Below are positions 41,867 to 49,801 of a DNA stretch of 64,000 nucleotides, in pieces; the first letter of the stretch is position 1, and the number at the start of each line of letters is the position of its first letter. The stretch covers positions 1 to 64,000 of the forward strand of contig CAJUQV010000015.1 in NCBI GenBank assembly GCA_910588335.1, in the 5' to 3' direction. The notes under the pieces were generated by a model. The model saw nothing but the letters and a program-made list of their open reading frames with translations, did no database searches and was not told the origin of the DNA. The DNA is from an uncultured Ruminiclostridium sp. Lineage in GTDB: Bacteria; Bacillota; Clostridia; Oscillospirales; Ruminococcaceae. Made by a program: the position numbers and the translations under genes.

Positions 41867-44836
41867 ATGAAAAAATATCTGATTAAATTTTTGTTATTTT
41901 TAGGGGCAGTCTGCGCTTGTTCGGTTCTAATACCCGGTGTATTTGCCGAGGAAGCTTTTACCGAAAGCACCGTAATATACACCTTCGATGACACCAACGG
42001 ACTTCCGACCGGCGAAGCAAATACCGTGCTCCAGACAAGAGACGGCTATATTTGGATAGGGAGCTACGGCGGGCTTATCCGTTATGACGGAACAACTTTT
42101 CACAATTATTCGGAAAACGGTGTATTCCCCTCTTCAAGCATAAGATCTCTGTTTCAGGACAGTAAGGGCAGGCTTTGGATAGGTACAAACGATCAGGGAG
42201 TATTTTACTTTGAAAAGGGGGAGTTTACAAAAATAACCCACCCCGACAAGACGAAATTTCTTTCAGTACGATCATTGGCTGAAGGAGATAACGGTGAAAT
42301 ATACGTGGGTGCCACCTCAGGACTAGCGGTGCTGAATGATGATAATACTTTATTGCAAATAGGCGGGGAACTTTCCTCCACAGTATATAATATCGCAAGG
42401 GATAAGAACGGAGTAATCTGGGCTTGTGTGGACAGCGGGGCGGTGCTCTTTAAAGAAAAGCAAATTATAGGAAGCTTTGATTCCGACAGCCTTAAGGCTT
42501 CCATATACTGCCTTGGAGCGGCGTCCGACGGCGATATACTTTTGGGTACCAGCGAAAATTATATTTATCGTGTGTCCTTTAACGACGACAAATATGGCGT
42601 GGGTTCATATAAGCTTGCCGAATATTCAACCGGCGAAATAATGACCGACAACTGGGTTGCGGAGGACGAAAACGGCAATATCTGGGTAGCGGCTCAGAAC
42701 GGACTCGGATATGTTGATTCCGACGGAAACTGGCACACGGTAAACAGCGAACGCACTGCTTCCTCTCGCGCCGTAAGTTTTGACTATGAGGGAAACGTGT
42801 GGGCGGCTTCCAGCAGCTACGGCGTGATACATATAGTAGACAGCCTTTTTTCCACTCCGAATTATACCGCGGGAATCTCCGATATTTTCATAAACACCGT
42901 TGCCATAGACGATTACGGAAATCACTATCTTGGTACAGACACCGGCATTATCATACTCGATAAGAATTTCAGTCCTTCTGAAGACGAATCGGTCATGGAG
43001 CTTATCGAGGAATTAAAGGACGAAAGGGTACGCAATATAACAAAGGACAGCGGCGGAAGACTTTGGATAAGCACTTATTATCATCACGGCCTGCTTGTCT
43101 ACGATCCTAAAAGCGGGGAAACGGTTGTATTCAATGAGGAAAACGGCCTTTCGGGAAATCAGACAAGGCTGTCCGTAGAACTGAAAAACGGCGCGATGGC
43201 AATAGCCACAAAAAAAGGGGTAAGCATTATTGAAAACGACAGGGTCGTTAAAACTTATACAAAAGAAAACGGGATAGATTATCCGATAATACTCTGTCTT
43301 TGCGAGGGAGATGACGGAACCATTTACGCGGGAAGCGACGGAGAGGGAATTTATGCCATAAAGGACGATACGGTAACCCATTACGGTTTTGACGAGGGGC
43401 TTCCTTCGGGGGTAGTTCTGCGTATGTTGAAGGACGACAACGGGAACGGTATGTTTATAAGCGCAGGGAACAGTCTTTACTACTGGGATTTCAAAGAGTT
43501 CCGACTTTTAGACAGCTACTCAAAGAGTTCCGGAAGCATATTTGACATTATGCTTAGGGAAAATAAGCTGTGGCTTATGCAAAGCAACGGTATAAATATT
43601 GTGGATAAGGATAAGCTTTTGGCGGGTGAGGACGCAAAAGTACAAATCTTAGGCGCCTCTTACGGACTTACCGGTACGCTGAACGCCAATACATGGAACA
43701 CCGAAAAGGACGGCGTGCTGTACTTATGCACTTCCGGCGGTCTTTCACTGCTTGATTATTCCGACATGGAGGAGGAAGAAACCGAAATTATCGCCTCTGT
43801 AAATCATGTTACTGCCGACGACGCGGTTTACAATACTCCCGAACGGGTGGAGCTTGACAGCGGAGTGACAAGACTTACTATTAATTTCGCGGCATTGTCC
43901 TATTCGGGGAAAGTCATAAACGTAAGGTACAGGCTGAAGGGCTTTGACGAAGGCGCCACCGTTCTTTCCAACAAAGAGCCTATGAGCGCCAGTTACACAA
44001 ATCTTTCGGGGGGAAACTACGAATTTTGTATAGAAGTGCTGGATTCGGACGGGGAAAAGGTTATAAATTCGCTTGCTATACCGGTACATAAGAAGCACAG
44101 GCTTACGGAGCTTATATGGTTCAGGATTGTAATGGCAATACTGATATTGGCCGTTATTATTTCGGCGGCGGTATTGGCGGTGCATTTAAAGACGGCTCAT
44201 TTCAAAAAGCGGCAGAAGGAGTATAAAAGAATTATATGGGAAGCGTTGCGCACCTTTGCCAACGCTATCGACGCCAAGGATAAGTACACCAACGGACATT
44301 CTCTGAGGGTGGCCACCTATTCGATGGAAATAGCCGGACGGCTGAATCTGTCCGAGGAAGAGCAGGAGAGAATATATAACATTGCGCTTTTGCACGATAT
44401 CGGAAAAATCGGAATTTCCGACAGGATATTGAATAAGCCCGGAAGGCTTACAGAGGAAGAGGTGGAAACAGTCAAAAGACATCCTCTTATAGGAGGGGAG
44501 ATATTGAAGGATTTTACTTCCATACCCGGTATATGGGAGGGCGCAAAATATCATCACGAAAGATATGACGGCACCGGATACAACGAAGGGCTTAAGGGAG
44601 ACGAAATTCCTTATTTTGCCAGAATTATCTGCGTAGCGGACAGCTATGATACAATGGCGGGCGGCAGACATTATCAAAAGAAAAGGGACAACGATGAGAT
44701 AAAGGAAGAACTCGGCAGATGCGCGGGAGGACAGTTTGACCCGGAAATAGTAAAGGTTATGATTGAGCTTATAGACGAAGGAAAAGTGCCGGTCAGCTTT
44801 GAGGATACGGAGATCAGAATGTTTTATGAGGCGTAA
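41867..44836 (+). CDS. Extracytoplasmic beta-propeller sensor with cytoplasmic HD-GYP domain
   Basis: Protein of 989 residues. Signal peptide (about 1-28, LGAVCACSVLIPGVFAEE). A two-component-regulator-type propeller follows (Reg_prop repeats such as DGYIWIGSYGGLIRYDG, GRLWIGTNDQGVFYF), about 30-640. A Y_Y_Y-like domain comes next (YRLKGFDEGATVLS, YTNLSGGNYEFCIEV), then a TM at about 750-772. The C-terminal HD-GYP phosphodiesterase domain has HDIGKIGISDRIL at about 842 and HHERYDGTGYNEGL. The usual GYP reads GYN. HD-GYP domains hydrolyse cyclic dinucleotides, so an external signal, perhaps a glycan as for hybrid two-component systems, could set c-di-GMP levels. The start at 41867 has GGGAGA upstream. 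Confidence 0.9.
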   Translation: MKKYLIKFLLFLGAVCACSVLIPGVFAEEAFTESTVIYTFDDTNGLPTGEANTVLQTRDGYIWIGSYGGLIRYDGTTFHNYSENGVFPSSSIRSLFQDSKGRLWIGTNDQGVFYFEKGEFTKITHPDKTKFLSVRSLAEGDNGEIYVGATSGLAVLNDDNTLLQIGGELSSTVYNIARDKNGVIWACVDSGAVLFKEKQIIGSFDSDSLKASIYCLGAASDGDILLGTSENYIYRVSFNDDKYGVGSYKLAEYSTGEIMTDNWVAEDENGNIWVAAQNGLGYVDSDGNWHTVNSERTASSRAVSFDYEGNVWAASSSYGVIHIVDSLFSTPNYTAGISDIFINTVAIDDYGNHYLGTDTGIIILDKNFSPSEDESVMELIEELKDERVRNITKDSGGRLWISTYYHHGLLVYDPKSGETVVFNEENGLSGNQTRLSVELKNGAMAIATKKGVSIIENDRVVKTYTKENGIDYPIILCLCEGDDGTIYAGSDGEGIYAIKDDTVTHYGFDEGLPSGVVLRMLKDDNGNGMFISAGNSLYYWDFKEFRLLDSYSKSSGSIFDIMLRENKLWLMQSNGINIVDKDKLLAGEDAKVQILGASYGLTGTLNANTWNTEKDGVLYLCTSGGLSLLDYSDMEEEETEIIASVNHVTADDAVYNTPERVELDSGVTRLTINFAALSYSGKVINVRYRLKGFDEGATVLSNKEPMSASYTNLSGGNYEFCIEVLDSDGEKVINSLAIPVHKKHRLTELIWFRIVMAILILAVIISAAVLAVHLKTAHFKKRQKEYKRIIWEALRTFANAIDAKDKYTNGHSLRVATYSMEIAGRLNLSEEEQERIYNIALLHDIGKIGISDRILNKPGRLTEEEVETVKRHPLIGGEILKDFTSIPGIWEGAKYHHERYDGTGYNEGLKGDEIPYFARIICVADSYDTMAGGRHYQKKRDNDEIKEELGRCAGGQFDPEIVKVMIELIDEGKVPVSFEDTEIRMFYEA

Positions 44837-44880
44837 TACCGATTATTTACCAATTGTATAATCTGCGCTTTAAAAAAGAA

Positions 44881-44902
44881 AAATCGGCGAAACCGCCGAT
44901 TT
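44881..44902 (-). terminator. Terminator of the lipoprotein-ECF operon
   Basis: AAATCGGCG and CGCCGATTT with a four-base loop; on the minus strand followed by TTCTTTTTT. Confidence 0.75.
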
Positions 44903-44946
44903 GAAAAATATTTTGACTTAAGCAATTATAAAAAATTTTCGGTTGT

Positions 44947-45555
44947 TTAATTTTTTATGCTCCCGTTTCCGATATTTACCTTCTTTATAAGCTTCACCAA
45001 AGGAATTATCAGAAATCCCGCCGCAAAGTTTCCTATTGCGTGTATTATGTCAAACGGAAGTCCCGCCGCTATCCATGCCAGTGTTTGGTTAAAATCAAGA
45101 CCGAAAAACAGCGCTTGAACCGGAGCGTACATTACGCCGAACAAAAGACCGTGCAGCCCGCAGACTGCCGAATACATAACCGCCGAAACGGGAATCGGCA
45201 GCCTTTTCGGCAAAAGCACTGTAACTCCCCACAGGATTGTCCATATGTACAGATACGGTATCCACCATACGGCAAAGCCCGCGAAAAGCCCGTTAAGAAA
45301 TACATAAACGTATAATGGGATCAGTCCTTTTGTTCTGTATGCCAAAGCGAAAGTCATTGTAAACATTCCCAACAGATGAATGTTGGGTGCCCATTCCATG
45401 ATTGCCTTTGAACAATACATAAGCGCTCCCAAAACGGCAAATGCGGTCATTTCATAGGGGGTTAGAAACAGCTTCTTTTCGCCGCCGTTTCCCGCTTCGG
45501 ATGCGTTTGCGGCAGAGAGATCCGATTGCCTATTCCTTGACCCGCGTAAGCTCAT
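44947..45555 (-). CDS. ECF transporter S component, probably for cobalamin or precursor
   Basis: Substrate-binding membrane subunit of 202 residues with about six TM segments after a polar N-terminal tail. KLFLTPYEMTAFAVLGALMYCSK and LHGLLFGVMYAPVQAL fit the ECF S-component class; the energising EcfA/T genes must lie elsewhere. The start at 45555 (GGTGAG upstream) overlaps the end of the lipoprotein gene by 26 bases. Control by the upstream cobalamin riboswitch suggests corrinoid uptake. Confidence 0.8.
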   Translation of the reverse strand: MSLRGSRNRQSDLSAANASEAGNGGEKKLFLTPYEMTAFAVLGALMYCSKAIMEWAPNIHLLGMFTMTFALAYRTKGLIPLYVYVFLNGLFAGFAVWWIPYLYIWTILWGVTVLLPKRLPIPVSAVMYSAVCGLHGLLFGVMYAPVQALFFGLDFNQTLAWIAAGLPFDIIHAIGNFAAGFLIIPLVKLIKKVNIGNGSIKN

Positions 45556-45973
45556 AGTGCTCACCGTCGGCAATAGCGGTGGAGTCGGCTCCCTGCATAA
45601 GGTATTCGCCGTCTTTGCTTAACGACCAGTAGCTGCCGTCCTTGTCAAAATCCGCTTCGATACCGTTGACAAACTTGATATACAAGCCGAATTCACTTTC
45701 TTCGCCGGATACAAGATCGTTTTCAATAAGCGCCGCGCCCAGAGTGTCTTCATCGGTATGAATCGTAAAGGTTACGGATTTCTCCTCCGCGGCTACCTCT
45801 ACTTTCAGCGTAAGCGCTCCCTCTCCAAGCTCCCGATCTTCCGTATAAAGCGCGCTGTCCCAAACCGAAGCAGACGAATCTCGCTGCGTTCCATCCGCGC
45901 CGCATCCCGTGCAGAATACCGAGGATAAGGCCAGAGCCGCGCCCAGCAAAAGAGCTTTCATTGTTTTTTTCAT
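45530..45973 (-). CDS. DUF4430 lipoprotein, putative corrinoid-binding
   Basis: Lipoprotein of 147 residues. Lipobox region SSVFCTGC with the likely modified Cys at about 24. The mature part matches DUF4430, a small fold related to the C-terminal domain of intrinsic factor/transcobalamin: TLGAALIENDLVSG, YIKFVNGIEADFDKDGSYW, then GEYLMQGADSTAIADGEHYEL. It is the first gene behind the cobalamin riboswitch and overlaps the ECF S-component gene, so it may capture cobalamin and pass it to that transporter (inference). AGAAGGT precedes the ATG. Confidence 0.85.
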   Translation of the reverse strand: MKKTMKALLLGAALALSSVFCTGCGADGTQRDSSASVWDSALYTEDRELGEGALTLKVEVAAEEKSVTFTIHTDEDTLGAALIENDLVSGEESEFGLYIKFVNGIEADFDKDGSYWSLSKDGEYLMQGADSTAIADGEHYELTRVKE

Positions 45974-46014
45974 TGTGTTTACCTTCTTTCCGTTATAATA
46001 ATAACAAAAAGAAC

Positions 46015-46212
46015 AAAGCGTCAGGATCTCTCCGCACAGGAAAACCCGATCCGCCCGAGAGTCCTGCCGCGACTCGCGGTATGGCGGGCATTCCGGCTTG
46101 TGATGATTCCCGTATTTATATTTAAACGGAATCTCATATACGGCAATGGCTGTTGCCGCGGATTTGCACCGCGTTCCCCCGCCGCCTCCCGTGGCGTCCT
46201 GCGCCGCGCTCA
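46015..46212 (-). promoter_or_regulatory. Cobalamin (adenosylcobalamin-class) riboswitch
   Basis: On the minus strand, GGTGCAAATCC (46170-46160) follows GGGGGAACGC, and the B12-box-like AAGCCGGAATGCCCGCC lies at 46099-46083; both are hallmark elements. Downstream, CAGGACTCTC near 46055 and GAGAGATCCTG near 46020 form a long stem followed by T-rich sequence, a likely terminator, so binding should stop transcription of the lipoprotein-ECF operon. Confidence 0.88.
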
Positions 46213-46274
46213 GCAGAAAAAACAGTGAAGTTGTTTTTTGTATACCGTGTTTATTCGTTTTTGTTTAAAGGTAT

Positions 46275-46333
46275 GTCCTAAAATCAAGGAACATATTCTT
46301 ACAGGAATAAGTTCAAATTGCATATTTTAGGAC
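46275..46333. promoter_or_regulatory. Long palindrome upstream of the GH88 gene
   Basis: GTCCTAAAAT (46275-46284) and ATTTTAGGAC (46324-46333) enclose an inner pair GAACATATTC/GAATAAGTTC. Only one copy is seen. It could be an operator, a terminator remnant or another palindromic element. The rest of 46213-46417 shows no gene. Confidence 0.4.
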
Positions 46334-46417
46334 AACCCGTAGTATGATACCATTTTTTTAGAAATATGTCAAGCAATTATTTTACAGGGATAATATATTG
46401 AAAGGAAACATTCGAGA

Positions 46418-47533
46418 ATGAACATATCGGAAATATCAGATAAGATTACGCTTAAAATTGCCGCCGAAGCGGAGCGGCTTGGGGAAAAAATACCATATAT
46501 CCCCGACAGTAACGGAAAATATACCGATACGGACAATATTTGCTGGTGGACAAACAGTTTCTGGGCGGGTATGCTTTGGCAGCTTTATCACGCTTCGGGT
46601 AACGAGCTTTTCCGAAAGACGGCGGAATGTTCGGAAAAACGTTTGGACGCGGCTCTCGATGATTTTGAGAACATCGATCATGACGCGGGCTTTCTCTGGC
46701 TTCATACTGCCGGGGCGAATTACCGCCTTACAGGAAACAAGCGCTCCGAAAGGCGGCTTTTGCACGCCGCCACTCTGCTGGCGGGTAGGTACAATCCAGA
46801 TCTGGAGATTATCAGGGCGTGGGACGGTCAATGGATGCCGGGGCATGACACGGCGGGCGGAGCTATAATCGATACCATGATGAATTTGCCGCTGCTGTAC
46901 CTCGCTTCCGAGATTACGGGGGATCCGAGATTCGGAAGCATTGCCGAAAGGCACGCCGATACAATGCTGAAGTATATGCTTCGGCCCGACGGCTCCGCAA
47001 ATCATCAGATTGTTTTCGACGTAAAAACCGGCTTGATTACGGCCAATCCCGGAGGACAGGGCTATGCAAGCGGCTCCTCATGGTCAAGGGGACAGGCGTG
47101 GGCTTTGTACGGATACGCACTTTCTTTTCTGCATACGGGAAAAGACCGTTATCTTGACGCCGCCAAGCGCGCCGCTTCTTATTTTATTTCCAATATATCC
47201 GCGACGGGTTATGTGCCTTTGGCGGATTTCCGCGCTCCCGAAGAGCCTGTATATTATGATACCACCGCGGGAGTAATTGCCGCCTGCGGACTTTTGGAAA
47301 TTGCGGAAAGGGTAAGCGATGATGAAAAACGGATGTATATGGACGGCGCGATAAAAATACTTGAAGCTTTGGAGACAAAGTGGTGTGATTTTGATCCTTT
47401 AACAGACGGTATTCTTGACGGAGGAAGCGTCAGCTATCATGAAAAGGAACATCATCAGAAGATAATATACGGGGATTATTTCTTTACCGAGGCCATTCTT
47501 CGCTTAAGCGGAAAAAGCTTCTTGGTATGGTAA
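46418..47533 (+). CDS. Unsaturated glucuronyl hydrolase (GH88)
   Basis: Enzyme of 371 residues, an alpha6/alpha6 barrel of family GH88 that cleaves the 4,5-unsaturated uronic acid from disaccharides left by polysaccharide lyases. The two catalytic aspartates are visible at about 88 (IDHDAGFLW) and 150 (AIIDTMMNLPLLY). SSWSRGQAWALYGY is a family signature. There is no signal peptide, so it acts in the cytoplasm on imported disaccharides. It is followed 32 bp later by the DUF2264 gene, forming a uronic-acid glycan operon. Confidence 0.93.
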   Translation: MNISEISDKITLKIAAEAERLGEKIPYIPDSNGKYTDTDNICWWTNSFWAGMLWQLYHASGNELFRKTAECSEKRLDAALDDFENIDHDAGFLWLHTAGANYRLTGNKRSERRLLHAATLLAGRYNPDLEIIRAWDGQWMPGHDTAGGAIIDTMMNLPLLYLASEITGDPRFGSIAERHADTMLKYMLRPDGSANHQIVFDVKTGLITANPGGQGYASGSSWSRGQAWALYGYALSFLHTGKDRYLDAAKRAASYFISNISATGYVPLADFRAPEEPVYYDTTAGVIAACGLLEIAERVSDDEKRMYMDGAIKILEALETKWCDFDPLTDGILDGGSVSYHEKEHHQKIIYGDYFFTEAILRLSGKSFLVW

Positions 47534-47565
47534 AGACAGTTATAACAGATTAAAGGAGAAATAAA

Positions 47566-49641
47566 ATGATATTCAAGCCTGCCGAAACGGATTATGCGCT
47601 CAGCCCTTATACGGGACTCACCAGAAAAAGCTGGACAGAAGCGGCAAAATACCTTTTGCGGGGTGTGTTCGGGAATATAGCTTCGTCGTCCGCCCCGATA
47701 GTGCTGCCAAGAAACGAGACCGAGGTGACTTATCCTCATAAATATGCAGAGGGGAACAGACTGAAAATAGAAAAAATGGCGGAAATTTTCGAGGGATTAA
47801 CCCGTACGATGTTTATTGCCGCGCCCCTTATACATGACGACCCCGATACCGAGGTGTGCGGATATTTGCTGAGGGACTATTATTCGAAGCAGATACTGCG
47901 CTCCTGTACAAGAGGCGACGAAAACTTTGTTGGGTACTTTGAGGATTTAAAGGAATTGAGCGGAGACAAATCCGAAAATTCCTTCAGCATATTTCAGCAG
48001 ACCGTTGAGACCTGCGCTCTGGTGATTTGCCTTGACATATGCAGGGAGGAGATATGGGAAAGGTATACAAGAGCCGAAAAGAATATTATAGCAAATCTGC
48101 TTTTAAGCTACGCGCATGAAAGTACGGTAGCTCAGAACTGGCGCTTTTTTAATATGCTTGTTATGGCGTTCCTGCATAAGGAAGGCTATGAAATAAAGAA
48201 AAACGTAATGGCGGAGCACGCTTCGGCGGTACTTGGGTATTATGCGGGGGACGGCTGGTACAGGGACGGCCACTCTTTTGATTACTACTCCTGCTGGGCG
48301 TTTAACGTGTACGCGCCTATCTGGAACAAGTGGTACGGTTATGAAAATCTTCCTTATATTGCGGAAAAATTTGAAAGAAACTCTAACGAGTTAATGAAAA
48401 CATATCCCGATATGTTTGATCGGGACGGCTTCGCCGTTATGTGGGGCAGAAGCTGCGTTTACCGTAACGCGGCCACAAGTCCTTTTTCCGAAAACTTTCT
48501 TTTGAATAATCCCTCCGCCGATCCGGGTCTTGCAAGGCGCATTGCTTCGGGCGCGCTTTTACAGTTTTTGTCAAGAGAGGATCTTTTGATGAACGGGATA
48601 CCGTCTATGGGCTTTTACAGACAGTTTACTCCGCTTGTACAGGGCTACTCCTGCGCGGAATCGGTTTACTGGCTCGGAAAGGCGTTTATGTGTCTTGATC
48701 TTCCGGAAAATCACCCGTTCTGGACGGCTAAGGAAAGCAACGGTTCGTGGGAAAATCTGAGCGGCGGGGAGATAAAGGAAACCGTACTGGATGCTCCCGC
48801 CCTTTGCTTCACCAATCACTGCGCTAACGGTGAAACGGTATTCAGAACCGGAAAGGTTTTGAAAAACACGGGAGACATACACGGTATGTGGAATTATTCC
48901 AAACTGGCTTATAACAGTAAATTCCCTTGGGAAGCTTCTCCTGCGGAAAATGTGGAATCCATGCAGTACGTGCTCTGCGGAGGTGAGGGCTGCGGGGTCG
49001 GAGGCGAACCCGAAAGGTGCAACGTTACGTTCTGGTGCGGCAGTCGAGGGGGAGTACTTTACAGAAGGCAGTTTTTCGGATATTCCCTGAATTACGAAAC
49101 CCATCATATGCAGGCGCTTAATCTGGCTGATTTTCCCGTAAAATACGGAATTTTGCGGGCGGATAAGCTTAGGCTGTTCAGAACGCCGGTGACCGTTACT
49201 TTAGGCGCCTACGGTTTTCCGGACAACGGGGATACTGAAATTATCACGAAAAGGGAAGGAAAGGCGGAGGCGATCATTTTAAAGGGCTATAACGGTATGA
49301 ACAGGCCGATACAGCTTGCCATGACCGTTTACGACGGTTGGGACGGACTTGATATTGTAAAAAGCGTCAATACGAATCCCGATTCGGAAAAATCGCTGAC
49401 GGTATACGCTGTGACAAAGAGGACGGAAAAGTACGGGTATGAAAATTTTATTCTTATTTCACAGGTAATCACCAAGGAATCTCATGATGATTTTACGGAA
49501 GAGGAGCTGTTTCCGATTAAAAAGATTCAATACGGCGATCCGGAGGAAAAAGGCGGGTACGGTCCGGTGCGTATAATACTGAAATGGGGAGAGGAAAAAA
49601 CGGTGGATTTTGATGGTATTGAGGGAGAAATGAGACTGTAA
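47566..49641 (+). CDS. DUF2264 family protein, putative glycosidase
   Basis: Protein of 691 residues without signal peptide. The N-terminal part to about residue 390 is an alpha/alpha-barrel-like DUF2264 domain (YTGLTRKSWTEAAKYLL, AQNWRFFNMLVMAF, YYAGDGWYRDGHSFDYYS). The C-terminal part is beta-rich. DUF2264 proteins recur in loci for uronic-acid-containing glycans and some have been described as glucuronidases; I cannot read the catalytic residues with certainty. Position behind GH88 and before a sugar-binding lipoprotein supports a role in the same breakdown. AAAGGAG precedes the ATG. Confidence 0.85.
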   Translation: MIFKPAETDYALSPYTGLTRKSWTEAAKYLLRGVFGNIASSSAPIVLPRNETEVTYPHKYAEGNRLKIEKMAEIFEGLTRTMFIAAPLIHDDPDTEVCGYLLRDYYSKQILRSCTRGDENFVGYFEDLKELSGDKSENSFSIFQQTVETCALVICLDICREEIWERYTRAEKNIIANLLLSYAHESTVAQNWRFFNMLVMAFLHKEGYEIKKNVMAEHASAVLGYYAGDGWYRDGHSFDYYSCWAFNVYAPIWNKWYGYENLPYIAEKFERNSNELMKTYPDMFDRDGFAVMWGRSCVYRNAATSPFSENFLLNNPSADPGLARRIASGALLQFLSREDLLMNGIPSMGFYRQFTPLVQGYSCAESVYWLGKAFMCLDLPENHPFWTAKESNGSWENLSGGEIKETVLDAPALCFTNHCANGETVFRTGKVLKNTGDIHGMWNYSKLAYNSKFPWEASPAENVESMQYVLCGGEGCGVGGEPERCNVTFWCGSRGGVLYRRQFFGYSLNYETHHMQALNLADFPVKYGILRADKLRLFRTPVTVTLGAYGFPDNGDTEIITKREGKAEAIILKGYNGMNRPIQLAMTVYDGWDGLDIVKSVNTNPDSEKSLTVYAVTKRTEKYGYENFILISQVITKESHDDFTEEELFPIKKIQYGDPEEKGGYGPVRIILKWGEEKTVDFDGIEGEMRL

Positions 49642-49741
49642 TGCGGATGCTTCTTTTTCAAAAATGAACTTGATATCATCGTATTTTTTTCGTTTTTTTA
49701 AACAAAAAGTATTGTTAAAAACGCCGTTTTATTATTTTTTC

Positions 49742-49770
49742 TTGACAAAGCTATCCAAAAATGCTACAAT
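49742..49770 (+). promoter_or_regulatory. Sigma-A promoter of the sugar-binding lipoprotein gene
   Basis: TTGACA (49742-49747), 17-bp spacer, TACAAT (49765-49770), 32 bp before the ATG. It shows that the lipoprotein can be expressed separately from GH88-DUF2264. Confidence 0.85.
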
Positions 49771-49801
49771 GAAGTAAACGTCAAGAAAGGAAAAAATAAT
49801 T

